NCBI GenBank assembly: GCA_001275005.1
Contig: JWZX01003056.1
Location: forward strand, 1 to 16,335
DNA length: 16,335 nucleotides
Direction of reading: 5' to 3'
Origin: Chrysochromulina tobinii
Lineage: Eukaryota > Haptophyta > Prymnesiales > Chrysochromulinaceae
Shown here: positions 8,701-14,862 of the stretch, piece by piece
Numbering within the stretch: position 1 is the stretch's first letter
Layout: every line of letters starts with the position of its first letter
Made by a program: the position numbers and the translations under genes
The notes under the pieces: model-generated
Seen by the model: the letters and a program-made list of their open reading frames with translations, nothing else
Databases searched by the model: none
Told to the model about the DNA's origin: nothing

Positions 8701-10900
8701 TCTGCTCAGGAATGAGTCGATCTCGGGACAAGCGGGTGAGCAGCGTGATCTTCAGTGAGCGCCGGAGAATCGGCTGAGCTCCGGGTGATCTCAGGGTGAG
8801 CTCTAGGTGATCTCCAGACTATCGGGTGAGCAGCAGCAGGCCAGACGCAGCGCCGGAGGTTTGGGGCTCGTCATCGGCCGACGTACAGCTATCAAACGGC
8901 CGTTCCCAAGGGTCGACGTAACCGTCGGAACCGTTACTCGGCAGAGGGAAGAGGTACCCCGCGTCGGCCGCGTGCCGATACACGTCGAGCAGCGGCCACG
9001 CCGTGCAGCGCGTCGTCGTCTCGTTGTAATACTCCTCCCCCGCAGCGAACAGTTCCGTAGCGTTGCCGCGGTACGCGTCGGTGTACGGACACGTGAGCGC
9101 AGTAGTGGGCGTGAGGCACGAGATGGACGTCGAGTTGGGCCAGGAAGGCTGCACGCAGCTCACTGTATGCCGGTCGAAGGTGGTGTTCGCATTGACGGCG
9201 TGTAACGTCGGACGCGCAGCCAGCGAGCGCGGCGGCAGGATCGACACATTCGGCTGCAGGTACACATTGGCCCACCAGCAAGAAAACTCATGCAGCAGAA
9301 GCGGAGGCGGCAGCGGGTCGGAGCAGTTATGGTAGAAGCGGCAGTCACCCGTGAGCTGCGCGTGCTGGCGCACCAGCCGTGCGTGGTGCTCCGCCGCATC
9401 CTCCGCCAGCCAAAAGTCCCATTCGGAGCGATCGATCTCAAATTCGTGATAGAGCTGCCGGCCACGCGGTGGCGGGCGGCGGGCCGTGCGCCAGCGGCGC
9501 GCCCAATGCGACGCGTTCCGAGCCTGCCGGATGGCCAAGGCATGCTGCCAGTCCCAATCGGAGCCCAGGCCGTTCGGGTCCCAGTGCATCGAGTCCCAGG
9601 ACGCGGTGTCGAGCACATCGTGAGTCGTATTGGCATCGGCCTGCTGCTGCTGCTCCATCTCTCTCGCATCCTGCGCCGCCTCCTCATCGTCGCGCTCAAG
9701 CTGCCGCTCGAGCTGCCGTCTGCCCGCGCCCGCACCGTTCGCACCACCCGCGCCGCCGGAGGCGCCCACAGGAGCCGGTCCAATCGACACGTTGTATGGT
9801 TCGAATCGTGGCTCGTGGCACACGAGCGCATGCTGGTAGGGCCCGCCCAGGCCTGGTTGCACCCCGAGGCCCAACGCGCCGGGGAAGGGGGTGACGCATT
9901 GGAGGCCCTCGAGCGGCCGAAGAACGTGCAGTGCGACATAGAGCGTCAGGTCGAAGACGTTCATCGCGTGGAAACGGCGCCCATACATGTCGAGCAAGCC
10001 CTGGGAGGCAGTGAGGTTGCTGGAACTACCGCCGAAGATAAGACGATGACGCGTCTCAGTCATCGTGGGCATGGTGCACGTGACATTATCGGGCTCGCGC
10101 TGGCGCCCGTAGGTGCTCGGCGCGTTCCCGCGCAGGTACTGCGCCGGGTGATTCTCTGAGTAGAGTGTGCCGTTCATCACAAACTCGCGCGGATTGTTGT
10201 CGATCTCCCTATCGTAGACCCAAGCGCTCATGTGAGGCGCGAGCTCATGCACGGAGCGATGGTTGGTGGTGCAGACGGTCTCGCACACAGCGCGGCATTG
10301 CACCTCGCATACCACCACAGCGAGCGCATCCTGCAGCGCCATCGCATCTGTAAAGTTGAGCAGCTCGGGTGGCAGGGCGCTCTCGCCTACGTCGTCGCGG
10401 ATGAGGCACGATACAGCCGTGACGTTGTTCCAGTAAAACGAACGCGAGGGTAGCTCCTCATTATTCCACCACTGCCCGAGCGTCGCGTTCACATCCAGCG
10501 CCGGTATGTCACAGATGACTGCGTGGTTTGGCGTGAGGCACGTAACGTTGCTCTTGTCCCGGTAGAAGACGGTGCACACGGCGTGGCTCACGTTCCCGCT
10601 CTCCGAATCCAGACAAGGAAAGACCGATGAATTATAGCCCGGTGAGGGAGGCAAAGGGGGTTCTCCGCACGGAGGCTGCGGGCACGGGCATATGTAGACG
10701 GCAGCATCACCAATAAGGTTGACATCTGAATGGTTGGTGGGCGTCCAGTTGCCTCCAGTTAGGACTGTCCAGTCGCCAGCCGCATTGTAGCCAGGTACAT
10801 AGTGCATCTCGGAGAAAAGGTTGGTCGAGTGCGTCCAGTTACCTGCAGGGTAAATGAAATCGGAGAGCGGCGTGAGCAGCAGCAGCAACGCCCCGAGCAT
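5730..10900 (-). CDS. Secreted RCC1-like / L-type lectin protein, two exons
   Basis: Exons are 10900-8887 and 8701-5730 (4986 nt, 1661 aa). The donor is AGCT|GTACGT and the acceptor GAGCAG|AT, phase 1, giving a Tyr at the join. Order: short signal peptide (MLGALLLLLTPL); Cys-rich region to about 210; charged coiled coil about 394-420; second Cys-rich region about 520-635; RCC1-like modules about 677-1075 with Gly/His/Cys signatures (AAGAHHYCAID, TGQAHTCAIEG, RLVCWGSN, AAGANHACGI, RLVHCWG); L-type (legume) lectin domain about 1295-1540 with GFEILFSFQID, GYGG, the metal-site pattern EFDTWHNPEMGDD then NHVSV, and LADGHAHLARIVY. About 22 N-x-S/T sequons lie in exon 1 alone. No transmembrane segment is seen, so a secreted glycan-binding protein is likely. 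The next in-frame ATG (10810) would lose the signal peptide, which favours the 10900 start. Confidence 0.87.
8702..8886 (-). other. Intron of the lectin gene (185 nt)
   Basis: The minus-strand donor GTACGT starts at 8886 and the acceptor CTGAGCAG ends at 8702. Phase 1 on both sides makes the join in frame. Without splicing, the frame continues 22 codons to a TAG at 8819-8821, giving a 693-aa product without RCC1 or lectin parts. The intron contains two related 35-36 bp blocks (8733-8767 and 8823-8858) that both begin cgggtgagcagc and end gcgccggag on the plus strand, and two ggtgatct motifs. Confidence 0.8.
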
Positions 10901-11286
10901 TTATAAAAGCGTTCACAAAAGGACCGTCTGTGAACGTTAACACGGAACCGTGGCTGAGGTGGCGACTTGGGTCGCCAAGCAAGTAAGGAAGACGAAGTGT
11001 TGTCGTTCGAGAGTCCTCGAGCTCGACTAAATTAGGTCTTAGCCTGCTTGCTTGCTTGAGCTCCACCATGCTTCGCCATGCTCCGCGGCGTACAGCCGGC
11101 TCTAAATTTCTCAATTGATAAACGTTGTGTTCGCGGATGGACGCTATCTGCTCTGCAGGCACAGTTCTCCCTGAATGGCGGAATGTGTAGGGACTCAATG
11201 TGAAGTTGCGCGTCTCCGGAGCCGCTCCGGTGTACGCACACGACACCTGTGCTTCGTGTTCTAGCTGTTGGAAATGACTGACGGAC
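10901..11286. promoter_or_regulatory. Intergenic region upstream of the lectin gene, with inverted repeat
   Basis: The 386 bases lie between the stop of the filamin gene and the start of the lectin gene, both on the minus strand. On that strand TTTATAA directly abuts the lectin ATG (tttataaATG), too close to act as a conventional TATA box for that start. An 8-bp inverted repeat sits just upstream. A reading frame of about 135 codons crosses here on the minus strand but has no ATG at its start and no recognisable domain, so I treat it as leader. Confidence 0.4.
10910..10936. repeat. Inverted repeat upstream of the lectin gene
   Basis: cgttcaca (10910-10917) and tgtgaacg (10929-10936) are perfect reverse complements around an 11-base loop, starting 10 bases upstream of the lectin ATG. 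It could be a dimer-binding operator or a 5' leader hairpin. The repeat is seen directly; a role is inferred. Confidence 0.6.
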
Positions 11287-14200
11287 TCATGTCATCTCGA
11301 CTGGTTCCCTTGATTTGCGAGTCTTCTCGCCCCCATCCTGCGGCGCGACGAAGACGAGTCTAAGCGGCTCCATCTCCACGTTATCCACCCGAACGGTGAC
11401 GCGGCACTCGCCGACAACTGCCGCGGAGAAGGTGATTATATATGTGCCGTTGCCCTTGTCATCGGTTGTGCACCCAGAGACGCCAGGTCCGTTAGCCCGA
11501 GCATCAATGCGCTGTCCGCCGCGGTCAAGCTTGTTGCCGTATCTATCGATCGCCTCAAGCATGATCTCGCACGGCTGTTTAATGATCGGTGGCTCGACGG
11601 GAGGGAACAGTCGACACTTGGTGCCGAGCGCGGGGGCTGCATTCACATCGAACTCGACGGGCGAACCCTGAATGTGCTCGCCCCTGAGCAGAAACTGCAT
11701 TTGGTGCTTGCCCTTTATCTGCACCTCATAGCTGACCTCGTAGGCGCCCAACCCCTTAAGCGACCGGTGGTTGACCTTGTGCATGCCATCTGGCGCTTCG
11801 ATGAATACCTGGAAGTCGCCCTCCGCCGCGGATGATGCGTTACCGAACTGATCGCGCAGCTGCGGCTTGAGGATCACCGTCTCGCCCGCCGTCATTGTGT
11901 TCGCAAGGAGCCAATCGACGCCGCCAATGTACGAACCGGATGTCGAGGGGCGCACGCCGCTGACGCGCACCGGAAAGGGGGACCCGGTGAGCCACCGTCG
12001 CGTCCCTGTGCCGTCGGGGTCGCACCACACATACAGATCAAAGTCGCCCGCCTCCTTTGCGGTGTAGGCGATCTCGAAGCATTGGCCCTCGACATCCGTC
12101 GACTTGACCCAACCGCCTTCGAAGGGCATCGACTCAACCGTAGCGCTCGCAGCCTTACCCTCGGCACCCGGCAGTATCAGGGCGAGGCCAAAGCTGAGCG
12201 AAGCGCCCTGCAGCGAGTCGGCTGACAGAGGGTTAGCAAAACGATCCTTGCAGGTGATCTGCACGAGGGCCTGCTGGCCCGCCACGGCGTTACGGAGCCC
12301 GCTGCCGGCGATCTCGCACTTGGTTATGTCAGGAGGCCCAGCATGCATTTTGATGTTGAGCGGCGAACCGATCACGTGCGCGCCGTCGATGCGCACCTGC
12401 GTCCTGAACAGGCCTGCGACCTTGCCCTTCCACTGCAGCGTGTACGAGCCGTCCTCATTGTCGGTGCAGCGAGTGGCCACAGGATCCTTTCCGCAATCGA
12501 CCACAATTTTCGCTTTGCCGGCAGTACAGCGATTCCCCATCCGGTCGGCCGCGTGCAGCGTGCACGTGCACGACCAGTCGTCGCCGACCACGCCGCGAAG
12601 AGGCAGGCCATCGGGTGGCAGAGAAGTCGACGGCGCGTGTGCAGTGGATGGTTTCACGTACAGGTCAAAGGGCGAGCCGGGCAGCGCGATGGCCTGATTG
12701 CGAAGGCCAACATGCAGCTTGTAATGGCCGGCGGCACCGATAGAGTAACTCGCGGTGTGCGTCTTGACATTCTTGCCACCCGCATGCAGCGTGCCCGGGT
12801 GGATCCCACCAAAGGCGAAGCCGATGCCCATCGGGTCGTCGTCCAGCTCGTATTTCAAGCTCGGGCCGACGTTCAACACGCCTCCTGCTGGCGCCTCTTT
12901 TTCACCTCCTTTCGCCTCCAACCGTTTGCCCATCGCAGCCAGTGCCGCCTTACGGGCTTTGTCGTTTGCCTCGCGCGATTTCCAAAGCGCCATGTGCTTC
13001 TGGCGCTCAGAAGCGTTAAGTCTGGGTCGCTCTGCGACGAGCCCGGCGCCATTCTTCATGAGCGTGACCCATCCCTGCCGCTCGGGGCGGCCGAAACGTT
13101 GCGTCTGGAGCGGCGGCACCCCGACTGCGATCAGCGCCGTAGATAGCGAGATGGATTGGCTCGACGCAGTCGCGGTCGACGCGTTCGAGCGCGTCGACGC
13201 GAAATGGGCGCGCTCCGTCGAGGTTGGAAGGGGCATGCCGAAGGCGTCAACAGGCATCGCTACCTCGATCGGGCTCCACCACGATTCAGCAATCGCGCTG
13301 GTGGCAGCGTCCTCGTCGATCAGTGCGACGCGCGCGCGCACCTTCCCGTCGTCTTCGAGAATGCGCTCCTCGATGACGGTAACGAGCTGGCCGGGCGCCA
13401 GCACGGTGACGACCGGCGAATCTAGGCGTGCCTCGGATCGCATGATGAGAGGCTTGTCGCCCACCTGGACGCGACCTCCGCCACGAGCGAGCGCCTCAGC
13501 ACGCAGCTGCATAAATGTGCGCCGGGCTATGCGCTTGCTCTCCTCAGGGTCAACGGCCTCTTTCTTGGCTCGGCTGGAAGCGGCGTAGGCGGCTAGGGTG
13601 GTTGTTGCGACGGCGGCGGTGAAGGCGGCTTTGAGAGTGCTGGCACTTGGTGCAGGAGCTGGTGCCTGGGCTGCCGATGCCGCAGATCCATCAGCCTTAG
13701 CGCCCTTCGCGGGCTTGCCCAAGGCGTGAAGCTTGTCATCCGCTCCCTTTGGAACAGCTGCGGGAGCGGCTACGACGACAGGGAGAGGGTTGCCGTCCGC
13801 ATCCTTGCCCTCGACCTCCTTTGGGACTCGCATGACCCACACGTCGATCTCCTCCGCGCGGGCGGGCTGTCCCATCGCATTCATGAATTCGATCTCGAAT
13901 GTTGCGAGCTCGCGCGCGCTCGCTTTGGTGAGCGCGTCGCCGCGCAGGACGCAGCGAACCGCATCAGGTGCTGGCGTTAGCACGGTCAGAGGGAATGGAC
14001 TGTCGGGCAGCGGCACGCCGTTAAGCGATACCGAGACGGCGTAGCTGCCCGAGGTGGATGGCTTGTACTCGACCTTGTACGAGCCATCCTCGTTGTCAGC
14101 CACCTTGGCGTTCACCTTGGAGGAGCCGCGAATCGCGACCATGAACACATCCCCGCCAGCCTGCTGCCTGACACCCTCGGCGTCACGCGCTTCGATGGTA

Positions 14201-14370
14201 AAGGAGGCGGACTGGCGGGCCATCGCCAGGTGCAATCCGTCGCCCGACACTACGCACATCCGGGCGACGGTCATGCGCCGAACTTGAGGCTTGTCGCCCC
14301 GCTGTGAAGCTGGAGCAACTGCTGGAGCCTTTGGATCTCTGGTCGCGGCTGCCAACGCACTGTTTGCCAT
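11287..14370 (-). CDS. Filamin-type repeat protein with SH3-like insert
   Basis: This single-exon frame gives 1027 aa from the first ATG (14370) to TGA at 11287; the upstream frame extension has no ATG. It holds six filamin/ABP280 immunoglobulin-like repeats, recognisable by D-x-x-G-N, DNEDGSY and the closing GSPF: about 38-131, 136-180 plus 523-574 (split), 585-677, 682-805, 807-910 and 912-1009. The split second repeat encloses about 340 residues: an Ala/Pro linker, a helix about 275-298, an SH3-like segment about 304-350 (QLVTVIEERILEDDGKVRAR) with its likely closing strand GWVTL near 433, and a charged helix about 448-487. Filamin repeats generally build rods that link actin or membrane proteins. 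No calponin-homology actin-binding domain is present, so it is a filamin-repeat scaffold, not a classical filamin. No signal peptide is seen. It is divergent from the LOV gene. Confidence 0.9.
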   Translation of the reverse strand: MANSALAAATRDPKAPAVAPASQRGDKPQVRRMTVARMCVVSGDGLHLAMARQSASFTIEARDAEGVRQQAGGDVFMVAIRGSSKVNAKVADNEDGSYKVEYKPSTSGSYAVSVSLNGVPLPDSPFPLTVLTPAPDAVRCVLRGDALTKASARELATFEIEFMNAMGQPARAEEIDVWVMRVPKEVEGKDADGNPLPVVVAAPAAVPKGADDKLHALGKPAKGAKADGSAASAAQAPAPAPSASTLKAAFTAAVATTTLAAYAASSRAKKEAVDPEESKRIARRTFMQLRAEALARGGGRVQVGDKPLIMRSEARLDSPVVTVLAPGQLVTVIEERILEDDGKVRARVALIDEDAATSAIAESWWSPIEVAMPVDAFGMPLPTSTERAHFASTRSNASTATASSQSISLSTALIAVGVPPLQTQRFGRPERQGWVTLMKNGAGLVAERPRLNASERQKHMALWKSREANDKARKAALAAMGKRLEAKGGEKEAPAGGVLNVGPSLKYELDDDPMGIGFAFGGIHPGTLHAGGKNVKTHTASYSIGAAGHYKLHVGLRNQAIALPGSPFDLYVKPSTAHAPSTSLPPDGLPLRGVVGDDWSCTCTLHAADRMGNRCTAGKAKIVVDCGKDPVATRCTDNEDGSYTLQWKGKVAGLFRTQVRIDGAHVIGSPLNIKMHAGPPDITKCEIAGSGLRNAVAGQQALVQITCKDRFANPLSADSLQGASLSFGLALILPGAEGKAASATVESMPFEGGWVKSTDVEGQCFEIAYTAKEAGDFDLYVWCDPDGTGTRRWLTGSPFPVRVSGVRPSTSGSYIGGVDWLLANTMTAGETVILKPQLRDQFGNASSAAEGDFQVFIEAPDGMHKVNHRSLKGLGAYEVSYEVQIKGKHQMQFLLRGEHIQGSPVEFDVNAAPALGTKCRLFPPVEPPIIKQPCEIMLEAIDRYGNKLDRGGQRIDARANGPGVSGCTTDDKGNGTYIITFSAAVVGECRVTVRVDNVEMEPLRLVFVAPQDGGEKTRKSREPVEMT

Positions 14371-14381
14371 CGCACTGTTTG
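14352..14381 (-). repeat. 15-bp tandem duplication over the filamin start codon
   Basis: ccaacgcactgtttg (14352-14366) and ccatcgcactgtttg (14367-14381) are adjacent and differ at one base. On the coding strand the copy with ATG gives the start codon, and the other reads TTG, producing MANSALAA. Confidence 0.9.
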
Positions 14382-14862
14382 GATGGATGGCTGCGTGTGC
14401 GAGTATACAACAAATCGGGCCAAGCCTGGTTTTGGACGCCGCGCGGCCATACACAGCGATGCGGCATGAGGACACAAACAGACTTATTAGGATTTGCAAA
14501 CAGAAACTTAACAGTCAGTCTCAAACTCTCTCAAGCAACAGGCAGCCTGAACTCAGAGCTTCCTGCGAACGTAAGAGAACCGTTCATCCGTGCATGAGCG
14601 TACCCCGGCGGCGGTCCAGCGCACCAGCGGTCCTCCGGTCCTTCGAACCCGGTCCTCCAGACAAGTTTTGACTGACTCGACTTGACTTTTAAACCAAAAT
14701 TTTTTCTCTCTTCGGATATTTGACGCGTCCGTAAGGGGAATTGACGCGACGCGACTGTGCATCGTTTTTGCAGATTTTTAGCAGATTTACCAGCGGCGTT
14801 CATCAACAAACTCCAGAAAGCCCGTGCGTGGACGCAAGGCGCTCAAGACAAACCTTGAGCGG
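14371..14862. promoter_or_regulatory. Divergent promoter region between filamin and LOV genes, with TTGAC motifs
   Basis: No coding sequence is convincing in these 492 bases. Plus-strand TTGAC occurs at 14668, 14682, 14720 and 14741. The last two are identical octamers TTGACGCG spaced exactly 21 bp, close to two helical turns. An AT-rich block (aaaccaaaattttttctctc) lies between the pairs. A direct repeat cggtcctcc occurs at 14628-14636 and 14650-14658. A T-rich stretch ending in tttgcag (near 14773) or ttttag could be a splice acceptor for an upstream leader exon of the LOV gene. Regulatory meaning is inferred from position and repetition. Confidence 0.4.

Noticed and set aside
9290-10159. 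289-codon plus-strand frame
   Set aside because: Antisense to exon 1 of the lectin gene, whose signal peptide, sequons and cysteine repeats support the minus strand.
10839-11246. 135-codon minus-strand frame upstream of the lectin gene
   Set aside because: It begins with GTG, has no ATG start or domain, and overlaps the lectin start in another frame.
12343-13588. Plus-strand frames of 267 and 277 codons
   Set aside because: Both are antisense to the filamin repeats and show Arg/Ser-rich shadow composition.
14628-14660. TTCGAA context resembling a tRNA T-arm
   Set aside because: The flanking bases do not form a 5-bp T stem and no acceptor or anticodon stem can be found; it is a short direct repeat.
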